In this document: positions 18,185-26,429 of the stretch, one piece after another
Layout: every line of letters starts with the position of its first letter
Numbering within the stretch: position 1 is the stretch's first letter
Source of the DNA: Phycisphaeraceae bacterium
GTDB lineage: Bacteria; Planctomycetota; Phycisphaerae; Phycisphaerales; UBA1924
Direction: 5' to 3'
Length of the DNA: 64,000 nucleotides
NCBI GenBank assembly: GCA_019636845.1
Contig: JAHBWV010000001.1
Coordinates: forward strand, 1,736,001-1,800,000
Translations under genes and position numbers: made by a program
The notes under the pieces: generated by a model
What the model was told of the DNA's origin: nothing
What the model saw: the letters and a program-made list of their open reading frames with translations, nothing else
Database searches by the model: none

Positions 18185-18519
18185 ATACCGCCAACGCTCA
18201 GGTTCACACCTCATCGCTCGGTCAAGACCCACGGAGGCTGATCGCGCTCATGCAGCGCATCGGATTCGGCCGGATCGAGTCGCTCCGGGTTGCCGGCGGC
18301 CAGCCGGTTCTTGACCCGCCCCCGCGCGTAATCCGCGAGGTCAAGCTGGGCACGGAGCCCGCCAATCAGAAGCATGACGACCCTGCTGACTACACGGTCA
18401 AAAGGGCGGTCGTTGATCTTCTTGCCGAACTGGCCAGCGTCGGTACCGCCACGGTTGCCATCGAGGTCCGCCAAGGTCTGCCGGCGCGGCTGATCGTTGA
18501 GGAGGTGGCTCGTGGTTGA
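18181..18519 (+). CDS. Small protein of unknown function
   Basis: The 112-residue frame starts at TTG 18181, overlapping the previous stop (TTGA), and ends inside the start region of the sigma-like gene. The product contains RRLIALMQRIGFGRIESLRVAGGQPVL and a C-terminal segment IEVRQGLPARLIVEEV. Tight coupling on both sides supports translation. No family is recognised. Small proteins with a LIxLMQxIxFGRIExL core are plausible phage or plasmid accessory proteins, but that is inference. Confidence 0.6.
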   Translation: MNTANAQVHTSSLGQDPRRLIALMQRIGFGRIESLRVAGGQPVLDPPPRVIREVKLGTEPANQKHDDPADYTVKRAVVDLLAELASVGTATVAIEVRQGLPARLIVEEVARG

Positions 18520-19060
18520 GATTGCACCTTCTCCCTCTCGCTATAGATTCGATTCGCTCGACCTCGACCGGCTGGGAGCCACGGCCCATGGCGTGGCGAC
18601 CAGGCTGATCGGTCGCCGCCACCTTGATGACGGCGGAGCGGATCTGCGCGCCGACCTGATTCTGGCCGCGCTCGAGCGCTGGCCCAAGTTCGATCCGTCG
18701 CGCGGTCGCCCGATGGCGTTCCTGGCCATTGCCATGACTCGGGCCGGGACGTCGATCTTCCGGGCCCAGCACGCGGCCAAGCGCGGCGGCCAGACGACGA
18801 CGCTGCCGCTGTCCGACGTGCCGGGGGCCGGACACGGGCGGTACCCGTCGCTCACCTCGGCATCCCCAATCGCTCGGCGGGATTTCGAACTCGACGTTCG
18901 CGCCGCGATCGACGCTCTGCCCGAAGACCTCGCCACTGTCTGCAACGACTTCCTGGAAGCGGCCACGGATGGCCGCCGTCGCCCCTCGCTCGGCGCTGCG
19001 GCAACAGCCGCGCTGCGCCGCCACTTCGAATCCGTCGGATTCTCGGAGCACATGTCATGA
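18512..19060 (+). CDS. Sigma-70-like RNA polymerase factor of a mobile element
   Basis: The 182-residue protein is read from GTG 18512, which has GAGGAGG 6 bases upstream and overlaps the previous gene by 8 bases. Residues about 40-100 (DLRADLILAALERWPKFDPSRGRPMAFLAIAMTRA) resemble sigma region 2, where FDPSRG begins the core-binding/-10 helix set. The C-terminal part (ALPEDLATVCNDFL plus basic helices) resembles region 4 but is short. It could direct transcription of late genes of the element; this is inferred. Its stop overlaps the next start (ATGA). Confidence 0.6.
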   Translation: MVEIAPSPSRYRFDSLDLDRLGATAHGVATRLIGRRHLDDGGADLRADLILAALERWPKFDPSRGRPMAFLAIAMTRAGTSIFRAQHAAKRGGQTTTLPLSDVPGAGHGRYPSLTSASPIARRDFELDVRAAIDALPEDLATVCNDFLEAATDGRRRPSLGAAATAALRRHFESVGFSEHMS

Positions 19061-19644
19061 CGACTCGCACACTCTCATCAATCCCGCCCAGCACAACGCC
19101 CCGGTCCGCCGTGGCGGCCTCGCCCAGTCCCAGGCCCAAGCGGCGGGTGTACCTCGCCGGGAAGATGCACGGATCGGGCAACTGGCGATTGCCGCTGGTG
19201 CCGCAACTGGGCGCCTCGCCGTTCGGACAGCCGATCGACTGCGGCCGTTTCATCTTCACTGGGCCGCACTTCGTGCCGTTCGGCGGCGAGAGCCACGAGT
19301 GGGTCGGATGGCACGCGGGCGTCGGGCAGCACGACTCAAGCCCATCGTGGCCCGCGCCAGTGAATAGTCGCCCCCGCTGGGTGGTGCCGGGGCTGTGCAT
19401 TGAGTGGATCAGGGAGTCGGACCTGTTCTTCGCCTGGATCAACGCCACGGACTGCCACGCCACGCTGCTCGAGCTCGGCTGGGCGCACATGCTCGGCAAG
19501 CCGGTGTACCTGGCGTTCGCGTCGCGGGACCTGGCGCGGCAGATGTGGTTCGCCCGCAATTGCCCGCGGACGACCGCGCACGTGCATGCCTCTCCCGCCG
19601 AAGCGCTCGACCGAGCGCTGGCGTGGGAGGTGCCGTTCGAATGA
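19057..19644 (+). CDS. Nucleoside 2-deoxyribosyltransferase-like protein
   Basis: This 195-residue protein has the motifs of the nucleoside deoxyribosyltransferase fold: VYLAGKMHGSGNWR near residue 30, IRESDLFFAWINATDCHATLLELGWAHMLGKPVYLAF near 120-155, and a C-terminal ALDRAL helix. The Glu in LELGWA fits the family's nucleophile region. Between them lies an unusual segment, GPHFVPFGGESHEW. It may modify or salvage nucleotides for element replication or evade host defence (inference). It is coupled by ATGA to the genes on both sides. Confidence 0.7.
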   Translation: MTTRTLSSIPPSTTPRSAVAASPSPRPKRRVYLAGKMHGSGNWRLPLVPQLGASPFGQPIDCGRFIFTGPHFVPFGGESHEWVGWHAGVGQHDSSPSWPAPVNSRPRWVVPGLCIEWIRESDLFFAWINATDCHATLLELGWAHMLGKPVYLAFASRDLARQMWFARNCPRTTAHVHASPAEALDRALAWEVPFE

Positions 19645-21989
19645 CGCTCCCGTTGCCCTCAACCATTGACGCTGCCCGGCGATATACCGCTGCGGGGCTC
19701 TGCGTACTGCCGGCGATCCGCGAGGGCGACGACAAGCGCGTTGCCCTGCGCTCGTGGAAGTCGTACCAGACGCGGCTCCCAACGCCGGCGGAGCACGCGC
19801 GCTGGTTCGCCGGGCCCGCCCGGCGTGATCTGTGCCTGGTGTGCGGACGCGTCTCGGGTAACCTCGAGATGATCGACTTCGACCTGGCTGGCGTGGCGTT
19901 CGAGCCGTGGCGAGCGCGGGTCGAGGCGGTGTGCCCTGGCCTCATCGATCGCCTTGTCGTCGAGACCACACCCTCGGGCGGTCGCCATGTCGCATACCGG
20001 TGTTCGGACCCGGTCTGCGGCAACATGAAACTCGCGCAACGGTCCTTCGACGCACCCGGGGCTGATCCGATCGAGGTTGCGGGCAAGCGCTTCACTCCGC
20101 GGAAGGGTGTCGATGGCTGTTGGCGTGCGGTCGCCACGATGATCGAGACCCGCGGCGAGGGCGGGATGTTCCTGTGCGCACCATCGAACGGGTACGTACT
20201 CACGACTGGCGATCTTGCCGCGCTGCCGGTGATCACGACCGAGGAACGCGAGTGCTTGCTGGCCTGCGCATGGGAGCTCAACGAGGCTTTGCATCCTGTA
20301 GAGGATGGTCCGCGCCCCAAGACACCCTCGGCCTCAATCTCCGGTGACCAGAAGCCCGGCGATGACTTCAACCAGCGCGGCGATGTCCGGGACCTATTGG
20401 TCGAGCACGGCTGGACTCGGGTGAGCGGGGGCGAGAACGAGCACTGGGCCCGCCCCGGGAAGGACCGCGGCTGCAGCGCCACGCTCAAGGGCGGCGTGTT
20501 CTATGTGTTCTCGACCAACGCCCCGCCCTTCGAGGACGGCCGCGGGTACTCGCTCTTCGCCGTGTACTCGCTGCTCAAGCACGAAGGTGACTTCGCGGCG
20601 GCCGCCCGAGCGCTGCGGCGCGAGGGATTCGGCGCGGAACCTGCCTCCGGCGATGTCGATCTGTCCGCCTTCAAGGTCACATCCCCGCAGGCCGAGCCGC
20701 CGCCGGCCGCGCCGGTCGATCCCGGCCCCGTGCCGCCGGCGCTCTTGCGCGTGCCGGGGTTCATCGACGAAGTCATCGATTACACGCTCGCCAACGCGCC
20801 GTACCCCGAGCCGGTGCTGGCGTTCTGCGGCGCGGTGGCGCTGCAGGCCGCGCTGGCGGGCCGAAAGGTCCGCGACCCGCAGGACAACCGCACCGCGATC
20901 TATCTCCTGGGGCTGGCCAACACCGGCACGGGCAAGGACTTCCCGCGCAAGGTCAACCAGCGGATCCTCGCGAGCGCCGGCATGGCCGGCGCGGTCGCGG
21001 ACGGCTTCGCCAGTGGCGAAGGCCTCGAGGACCGGATGCACCTCACGCCGGCGATGCTCTTTCAGACCGACGAGATCGACACGCTCATGCAGGCAATCAC
21101 CGGGTACGGCACCAAGCGCGACCCTCGGTACGAGGGCATCATGCAGACGCTGCTGAAGCTGTACACCTCGGCCAACACGATCTACCCGCTCCGCGTCAAG
21201 GCCAGCGACGAGGAACCGCGCATCATCGACCAGCCGTGCCTGTGCCTCTTTGGGACGGCGATCCCGGACATCTTCTATGAGGCGCTGTCGCCCAAGATGC
21301 TCTCCAACGGCTTCTTCGCACGCATGCTCATCTTCGAGGCCGGACGCCGAGGGCTCGGCCAGGATGTGGATGTGCACGAACTCCCGAAAGCGATTCTCAA
21401 GCGGGCGCGGTGGTGGGCGGAGTTCAAGCCGGGCAAGGGCAACCTGAAGACCGCGCACCCCGAGCCCAAACTTGTCGAGCCAACACCCGATGCTCGGGTA
21501 CGCCTCGGCGAGATTCGCGCCCTGGCCGATGCCGCGTACGCCGAGGCCGAAGCCAAGTCGGATCAAGCGGGGATGGCGCTGTGGGCCCGCGCCAACGAGA
21601 AAGCCCGGCGTCTCGCGCTCGTGCATGCGTGCAGTATTGGGCACCGCAATCCCGAGATCTCCGTCGAAGGGGTGAACTGGGCGTGGTCCTTGGTTGAACA
21701 TCAGACCCGCCGCATGCTCTTCAAGGCCAGCCAGCACGTCAGCGCCGGCGACTTCGAGAGCCAGTGCAAGGCGATGATCCGCGTGCTCCGGGAATGGGCG
21801 GTCAAACACCCCGGCGACCCGTGGATGCCCTTCTGGCAACTCAGCCGGCGCTTGGCCTGGTCGCCCCGCGAGCACGACGAGGTCCGGCAGGCGCTGATGG
21901 ATCAGCGCCGCATCCAGTTCGCCGAGCGGGCGACCGGCGGCACGCCCCAGCGGCTGTACAGGCTCATCGAGGACGTTGCCGGAGCATGA
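19641..21989 (+). CDS. Bifunctional primase-polymerase / DUF3987-type helicase-like protein
   Basis: This is a 782-residue replication protein. I chose the ATG at 19641 (ATGA overlap with the upstream stop) because the domain starts at once. The N-terminal prim-pol domain has catalytic MIDFDL near residue 76 and the nucleotide motif TPSGGRHVAYR near 111. A linker runs to about 360. The C-terminal part has GLANTGTGKDFPRKVNQ near 424-440, a P-loop-like motif with Asp in place of the usual Ser/Thr, then MLFQTDEID resembling Walker B. The order primase then ATPase is that of phage, plasmid and integrative-element replicases. Confidence 0.82.
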   Translation: MTLPLPSTIDAARRYTAAGLCVLPAIREGDDKRVALRSWKSYQTRLPTPAEHARWFAGPARRDLCLVCGRVSGNLEMIDFDLAGVAFEPWRARVEAVCPGLIDRLVVETTPSGGRHVAYRCSDPVCGNMKLAQRSFDAPGADPIEVAGKRFTPRKGVDGCWRAVATMIETRGEGGMFLCAPSNGYVLTTGDLAALPVITTEERECLLACAWELNEALHPVEDGPRPKTPSASISGDQKPGDDFNQRGDVRDLLVEHGWTRVSGGENEHWARPGKDRGCSATLKGGVFYVFSTNAPPFEDGRGYSLFAVYSLLKHEGDFAAAARALRREGFGAEPASGDVDLSAFKVTSPQAEPPPAAPVDPGPVPPALLRVPGFIDEVIDYTLANAPYPEPVLAFCGAVALQAALAGRKVRDPQDNRTAIYLLGLANTGTGKDFPRKVNQRILASAGMAGAVADGFASGEGLEDRMHLTPAMLFQTDEIDTLMQAITGYGTKRDPRYEGIMQTLLKLYTSANTIYPLRVKASDEEPRIIDQPCLCLFGTAIPDIFYEALSPKMLSNGFFARMLIFEAGRRGLGQDVDVHELPKAILKRARWWAEFKPGKGNLKTAHPEPKLVEPTPDARVRLGEIRALADAAYAEAEAKSDQAGMALWARANEKARRLALVHACSIGHRNPEISVEGVNWAWSLVEHQTRRMLFKASQHVSAGDFESQCKAMIRVLREWAVKHPGDPWMPFWQLSRRLAWSPREHDEVRQALMDQRRIQFAERATGGTPQRLYRLIEDVAGA

Positions 21990-22121
21990 AAACGCGATCC
22001 AAAGCCACACAAACCGGTCTGCGCAGCGCCCTTTGCCGCTCAAACACAGCGAAGAAGCGCTCCGGCGCAGCGCGAGCACGGGCGCGGACCCTCGATTCCG
22101 CATCGCGAGCGGGGGTGCGCA

Positions 22122-22280
22122 GCAACCTGTTGCGCCTATTGCAACCTCTTGCGCGCAATAGGTTCATCGCGGAAACATTGAGAAATCATGGAGCAAACAA
22201 CAACACACCCCCTCTTTACTACCTGTTGCGCCCACCCCCCCCCCCGCGCCGGCGCTGGCGCGACGGGCGCGCAACAGGTT
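22122..22280. repeat. Iteron-like AACCTGTTGCGC repeats, possible origin
   Basis: Four related sequences lie just after the primase gene: GCAACCTGTTGCGCC (22122-22136), GCAACCTCTTGCGCGC with an inverted GCAATAGGTT (22141-22164), CTACCTGTTGCGCCC (22219-22233) and the inverted GCGCAACAGGTT (22269-22280). An 11-base C run (22235-22245) lies between them. Repeats next to a replicase gene suggest a replication origin or initiator-binding site; this is inference. Confidence 0.5.
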
Positions 22281-22621
22281 CGGCGCAACGGGCAACCGGC
22301 GTGCGGATCGCACGCCATCGACGCACGGTTTCGGACATGCAGTTGGCGTGCCAGGCAGCGCCTACCCGGAGCCTTACAGCCGGAGTCCGAACGGGGAGGG
22401 GGAGGGGGTCAATAGGTACTTCCCCGCCAGAATCGAGAGCCGACGCCCGCGGGAACAGCCGCGCTTGGAGACAGAGTTTGTTTCGCCCGTCCGAGCGCCG
22501 ACGGTCGCGTGGCGGGGATTGGTACGCCCCGCCGCGAGGACGCGACGTGGGCGATCGTGGGCCAACCCGTGGCCAGCGGGCGGGTAGGGAAGCCGCGCTG
22601 TGCGGCCCGCTTTCCCGCGCC

Positions 22622-22652
22622 GCCCACATGTTTGGCCGAGTTGCCCACATGT
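22622..22652. promoter_or_regulatory. Paired GCCCACATGT direct repeats, possible operator
   Basis: Two exact copies (22622-22631 and 22643-22652) lie with 21-base periodicity, about 120 bases before the gene at 22770. The spacing suits binding of a dimer or cooperative regulator on one face of DNA. Confidence 0.35.
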
Positions 22653-22769
22653 CGCAGAATCATCGAGAAATGAAGGCCGAACGCCTTGCCTGTTCCCCGT
22701 CAGCCGGCCAATGTGTGTCCAACGCGAGCGGGAACAACGCACCCCCCGCACGCGACGGAAACCACGAAC

Positions 22770-23120
22770 ATGAACGCGACCACGAAGACCACGCTCGACC
22801 TCGCCAAGACCCTCGCCAAGAGCGGGTTCCACATCCCCGCGATCGAGATCCACACTCCCGACGGGCGGTGCTGGAACATCGCGACGGTGCCCGCGGGACG
22901 CGGCCGCCACCTCGACGGCCACTGGGGACCGCGGCCCGGGTCGCTCGGCGGCTTCCGCCTCTTCGAGATCGACCGCGATACCGACGCACCCAACGAGCAC
23001 GACGCGATCGACGGCGATACCTGGACCGCTGACGAACTGGTCGACTACCTCCGGGCGGTCGGCCAACCCAAGGACGCGACGAGTTGGGACCGCAAGAACG
23101 ACAACCACCCGACAACCTGA
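22770..23120 (+). CDS. Small protein of unknown function
   Basis: This 116-residue soluble, acidic protein starts MNATTKTTLDLAKTLAKSGFHIPAIEIHTPDGRCWN and ends in a very polar tail. The start follows a weak ribosome site. A stem-loop follows directly after the stop. No domain is recognised. Codon use and the following terminator support a real gene in the element's accessory block. Confidence 0.6.
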   Translation: MNATTKTTLDLAKTLAKSGFHIPAIEIHTPDGRCWNIATVPAGRGRHLDGHWGPRPGSLGGFRLFEIDRDTDAPNEHDAIDGDTWTADELVDYLRAVGQPKDATSWDRKNDNHPTT

Positions 23121-23142
23121 AGCCCGCGAAATGCGGGCTTCG
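23121..23142 (+). terminator. Stem-loop terminator
   Basis: AGCCCGC and GCGGGCT pair around GAAAT directly after the stop at 23120. There is only a weak T stretch after the stem. Confidence 0.6.
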
Positions 23143-23180
23143 CTGTTTACCAGAGACCACCAACCCAAAGGAGCACGACC

Positions 23181-23444
23181 ATGACGAAGCGCACCACCAA
23201 GACCACCAAGCCCGAACCCACCGCCGCCGAGACGTACGCCGCGAGGCAGAACGACATCGCCCGCCTGATGGACGTGCTGCAGATGGAACTCGATAAGCAC
23301 GCCGAGGGGGCGAAGGCCGACCCGAGCAACTGGGGCTTCGCGGGAAGCCTCGGGAAGGTCCGCAGCGACCTGATCGATCTGGTCGGGTTCCTCAGCAACA
23401 TGGACCCCGAGCACGTCGAGGCCTTTCTGAACGACGCCGAGTGA
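23181..23444 (+). CDS. Small protein of unknown function
   Basis: This is an 87-residue, mostly helical protein with a Lys/Thr-rich start and a domain YAARQNDIARLMDVLQMELDKHAEGA followed by VRSDLIDLVGFLSNMD. A strong AAAGGAG ribosome site lies 9 bases before the ATG. The leader (CACCAACC-AAAGGAGCACGACC) is nearly repeated before the next gene. No family is recognised. Confidence 0.65.
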   Translation: MTKRTTKTTKPEPTAAETYAARQNDIARLMDVLQMELDKHAEGAKADPSNWGFAGSLGKVRSDLIDLVGFLSNMDPEHVEAFLNDAE

Positions 23445-23474
23445 CCAGAACCACCAACCGCAAGGAGCAACGCC

Positions 23475-23759
23475 ATGACCATCAAGAAGATCGTGATCGA
23501 GGGCATCGACCAAGACATCAGCATCCGCCGCACCGAGCGCGGCGCAGAGGTGACCATCGAACAGCACACCCGGCGCGCGGGCAGGCAGGACATCTGCATC
23601 GCGCACATCACCCGCGACGAGGACCGCGAGAGCCGCTACGCGAAGGCCACCGAGGTCGCCAAGGAGGTCTACGGGACCGACCGCCGGGGCCGGGCCGCCG
23701 CCACCAACTCGATGGTCCACGACGTGCTCAACGAGATGGAGCGCGTCGCGGGCTGCTGA
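23475..23759 (+). CDS. Small protein of unknown function
   Basis: This 94-residue protein starts MTIKKIVIEGIDQDISIRRTERGAEVTIEQHT, a beta-rich start, and ends with a helical segment ATNSMVHDVLNEMERVAGC. AAGGAG precedes the start. The gene lies 30 bases after the previous stop, so the two are probably co-transcribed. No function can be assigned. Confidence 0.65.
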   Translation: MTIKKIVIEGIDQDISIRRTERGAEVTIEQHTRRAGRQDICIAHITRDEDRESRYAKATEVAKEVYGTDRRGRAAATNSMVHDVLNEMERVAGC

Positions 23760-23802
23760 CAGAACCCACGCGGCGTCGCGGGGAACCGCGACGGCCACGC
23801 TT

Positions 23803-23825
23803 CCCCGCCGCAATGTGCGGCGGGG
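23803..23825 (+). terminator. Stem-loop terminator
   Basis: CCCCGCCGC and GCGGCGGGG form a perfect 9-bp stem around AATGT, between the genes ending at 23759 and starting at 23853. Confidence 0.6.
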
Positions 23826-23852
23826 GTTCCAACCCCTAGTTCGGAGACGACC

Positions 23853-24380
23853 ATGAGCACGAAGACGAGGAAGCCCGCAAAGCCCCGCACCCCGAAGATG
23901 TCCAAGAGCGCCGCCCGCGCAGACGGGGCCGCCAAGACGGACCGCCTCCGCAAGGCGGCGCTCGCCGAGATCAACGACCGGTTGGCGGGCGGAAAGCAGG
24001 ACCACGAGGTGCCCAGCGAGAAGGAGGTCGCCAACAACGCGAACCTTGGCGCGGCTACGAAGGGCAAGAAGGCCAAGGGCGAGAAGGCCCCCAAGACGCC
24101 GAAGGCTCCGAAGCCCGCGAAGGAGCCCAAACCCACTCCCCCGAAGCGCGTCAGCGCCCTCGACGCCGCCGCGCAGGTTCTCGCGGCGAACGAGGTGCCG
24201 ATGCGAGCCAAGGAGATGATCGCCGCGATGGAGGCGAAGAAACTCTGGACGAGCCCTGGCGGCAAGACCCCCGAGGCCACGCTCTACGCCGCCATCATCC
24301 GGGAGATCGCCGCCAAGGGGAACGCCGCCCGGTTCAAGAAGCACGACAGGGGCGTCTTCGTCGCCGGGAAGGGAGCCTGA
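23853..24380 (+). CDS. HARE-HTH domain protein with basic linker
   Basis: This 175-residue protein has an N-terminal half very rich in Lys, Ala and Pro ([15 protein letters not shown], then [22 protein letters not shown]), resembling histone H1-like tails. The C-terminal residues about 100-172 form a HARE-HTH (HB1/ASXL) domain: [46 protein letters not shown] and [13 protein letters not shown]. The domain binds DNA or links to modified DNA and is found in restriction and chromatin proteins. Its closeness to a restriction-modification pair is of note. Confidence 0.8.
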   Translation: MSTKTRKPAKPRTPKMSKSAARADGAAKTDRLRKAALAEINDRLAGGKQDHEVPSEKEVANNANLGAATKGKKAKGEKAPKTPKAPKPAKEPKPTPPKRVSALDAAAQVLAANEVPMRAKEMIAAMEAKKLWTSPGGKTPEATLYAAIIREIAAKGNAARFKKHDRGVFVAGKGA

Positions 24381-24383
24381 CCC

Positions 24384-24629
24384 ATGCAGGCCACGCACGC
24401 CCAACTCGAGGCCGTCCTCCAATCCGCCCTGTATGTGCTCGGCGCACGGCAGGACCAGATGCTGACCATCGAGGAGTGGGCGAACCTGGCGCGAGCGGTC
24501 GCTGCCTGCCAAGACCGCAAGACGGCGGAGTATCTGACGGAGCATGACCTCGATGACATCGCCGAGCGCTACGCCCTCGAATGGGACGAGGCGACCGACG
24601 GGGCTTTGCCGACATTCGACGAGGAGTGA
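24384..24629 (+). CDS. Small acidic protein of unknown function
   Basis: This is an 81-residue acidic helical protein (MQATHAQLEAVLQSALYVLGA, then DQMLTIEEWANLARAVAACQDRK). It starts 3 bases after the HARE-HTH gene stop, with GGGAG upstream, so the two genes are coupled. A terminator follows. No family is recognised. Confidence 0.6.
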   Translation: MQATHAQLEAVLQSALYVLGARQDQMLTIEEWANLARAVAACQDRKTAEYLTEHDLDDIAERYALEWDEATDGALPTFDEE

Positions 24630-24657
24630 GGCCCGCCGCTCTGTGGTAGGGCCACAG

Positions 24658-24680
24658 CGCCCCGGCCTAGACCCGGGGCG
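24658..24680 (+). terminator. Rho-independent terminator
   Basis: CGCCCCGG and CCGGGGCG pair around CCTAGAC and are followed by TTTCTT. It ends the plus-strand accessory block before the convergent methyltransferase gene. Confidence 0.7.
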
Positions 24681-24822
24681 TTTCTTCGGTCGGTCACAAT
24701 CGCACCCGCACAGCATCGCCGCCTTCTGGCCTGACTTGAACCGCTGGGTGAACACGCGGGGCGAAAAGGGGCCGCGGTTGCAGGTCACGATGGCGACGGT
24801 TGCGGCGCAGGCCGGTGTCGAG

Positions 24823-26424
24823 TCAGGCAAACAGCCTGGCAGACTCCCGCCGTTGCACGCTGGCGGACAGTTCCGGCCAGCGATCCACAAATGACGCAGC
24901 CGAAACACGCCCAAGTTCGCTCGGCTCAATCTTGTTTAGTCCGCCGCCGTAGACACGGCCCTCGCCGCGTAGTTCATGGCCGGTGACCTGGCCCAGGAGT
25001 TCATGCACGTCCGCGCCGCGTCCGGGATGCTTGCGGAGCATGGCCGCGAAGCCGTTCAGGGGGTAGAGCATGAGGTACAGGTTCGTCCCGATCGCGCGGG
25101 AGCGGTTGTAGATGAACCGGAAGGGCTGCTTGTCGTCGGACCCGCGCCCCATGTAGGTGCAGAGGAACGGGCACGGCTCGCGCTGCTCCTGCTTGTACCA
25201 CGGGGTGCGCTTGCCGACAAGATAGCCGTCCTTGACCCCGAGCAGTTCAGCGGTTTTCAGGTATTCCCACAGCGCCGGGTGGCGCTGCTCGACGACATGC
25301 TCGGGAAGGTCGCAGTCGATCACGCAGAGTTGGCGGTCGATCACCGGATAGCCGTCGTCGCCCGCATCGATGACGGTGGCCTTGAGGTGGCGCGGGCTGG
25401 GGAGGATTGGGCGGAGGTACTTCGCTGGGAGGTGCCGGCGCTTCGCGTCCGCGCGGTCCAGCACAAAGAACTTGTTGTCGCCGGTGGCGATGCCGCGCTG
25501 CACGCGGAAGAAGTCAGAGAGCGTCGGGCCGCTGCCGTCGCTGAGCGTGTGCCGGTCGTTCTTGGCGTGGGTTGGATAGGCCGTCCATTTGCGGGATTCG
25601 CGGAGTCGTTCAAGCGGGATGCGGTCGCTCGCGTGCGGCTGTTCGAGCGTGCCGCCAAAGGTGAACTCGGGGGCGTGGCCGGGCGGCGGCGGGGCCTTCT
25701 TGAAGACCAGGACGACCGATGAAACGAACGCATCACCGAACTGGACATCCTCGGGATCGAAGCGGTGAGCGCGGATCAGCGTCACGCGATCCGTAAGGAA
25801 GCCTTTGAGCGCGGCTCCGTAGTTGACATCCATGAACTCCGACGGGATGAGCCACGCGGCGTAGCCGTCGTCCTCCATCCACGCTGTGGCGAGCAAAAGG
25901 AAGTAGACGTACAGGCCCGCAAGCCCGTTGACCTCCACGCCGGTCATCTTGAACGCGAGCCGTTGCAGGCGTTCCTTGTCCTCGCGGTCCATGTGGTGGT
26001 GGCGGACATAGGGCGGGTTCGCCAAGATCAGGTTGGGCGCGGGCGGGCAAGAGCCGTTGGCGACGACGCGGGTGAAGTCGCCGCGAACAACCTTTAGGCC
26101 GGCGTTGGCCCACAGGTCGCGGGCGGCGTCGGCGAACGCGGAATCAAGTTCCACACCGACGGCGTTTTCCAATCGCTTGGGGCCATACACCGCGAGCGCG
26201 GCGGAGAAGAAACTGCCGGAGCCGACGGACGGGTCGGCGAAGCGGATTCCACGCTTGCGTGTCCCGATCAACGTGCCGACGTAGCGGGCGATATCGACGG
26301 CAAGGGCGTTGGGCGTGGCGAACTGGCCGAGGCGGTTCCGCTCGGCTGCCGACTTGGTGGCATCAATCGCCGACTGAATCGTCTGGCGTTGCGCTTCGGT
26401 CGTGTTGTCGTGGTGCACGATCAT
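24823..26424 (-). CDS. N6-adenine DNA methyltransferase of a type II R-M system
   Basis: This 533-residue methylase protects host DNA from the adjacent nuclease. It shows GQFATPNALAVDIARYV near the N-terminus, the SAM-binding motif FADPSVGSGSFF near residue 80, NPPYVRHH near 150 (catalytic NPPY) and a long C-terminal target-recognition region. The organisation is that of gamma-class, Eco57I/TaqI-like enzymes. I chose the ATG at 26424 (MIVHHDNTTEAQR), 5 bases after the nuclease stop. A longer frame to 26472 would overlap that gene. Confidence 0.85.
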   Translation of the reverse strand: MIVHHDNTTEAQRQTIQSAIDATKSAAERNRLGQFATPNALAVDIARYVGTLIGTRKRGIRFADPSVGSGSFFSAALAVYGPKRLENAVGVELDSAFADAARDLWANAGLKVVRGDFTRVVANGSCPPAPNLILANPPYVRHHHMDREDKERLQRLAFKMTGVEVNGLAGLYVYFLLLATAWMEDDGYAAWLIPSEFMDVNYGAALKGFLTDRVTLIRAHRFDPEDVQFGDAFVSSVVLVFKKAPPPPGHAPEFTFGGTLEQPHASDRIPLERLRESRKWTAYPTHAKNDRHTLSDGSGPTLSDFFRVQRGIATGDNKFFVLDRADAKRRHLPAKYLRPILPSPRHLKATVIDAGDDGYPVIDRQLCVIDCDLPEHVVEQRHPALWEYLKTAELLGVKDGYLVGKRTPWYKQEQREPCPFLCTYMGRGSDDKQPFRFIYNRSRAIGTNLYLMLYPLNGFAAMLRKHPGRGADVHELLGQVTGHELRGEGRVYGGGLNKIEPSELGRVSAASFVDRWPELSASVQRRESARLFA

Positions 26425-26429
26425 TCGGT

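Larger units (their letters stand above)
21990..22769. other. Non-coding region holding repeats
   Basis: No convincing coding frame is visible on either strand. The left half holds the iteron-like repeats. Near the right end the 10-mer GCCCACATGT occurs twice, at 22622 and 22643, 21 bases apart (two helix turns), which looks like an operator. Nothing else is recognised. Confidence 0.6.

Noticed and set aside
22374..24929. Long minus-strand open frame (851 codons)
   Set aside because: It runs antisense to five small plus-strand genes that have good ribosome sites and terminators. The product is low-complexity with no domain.
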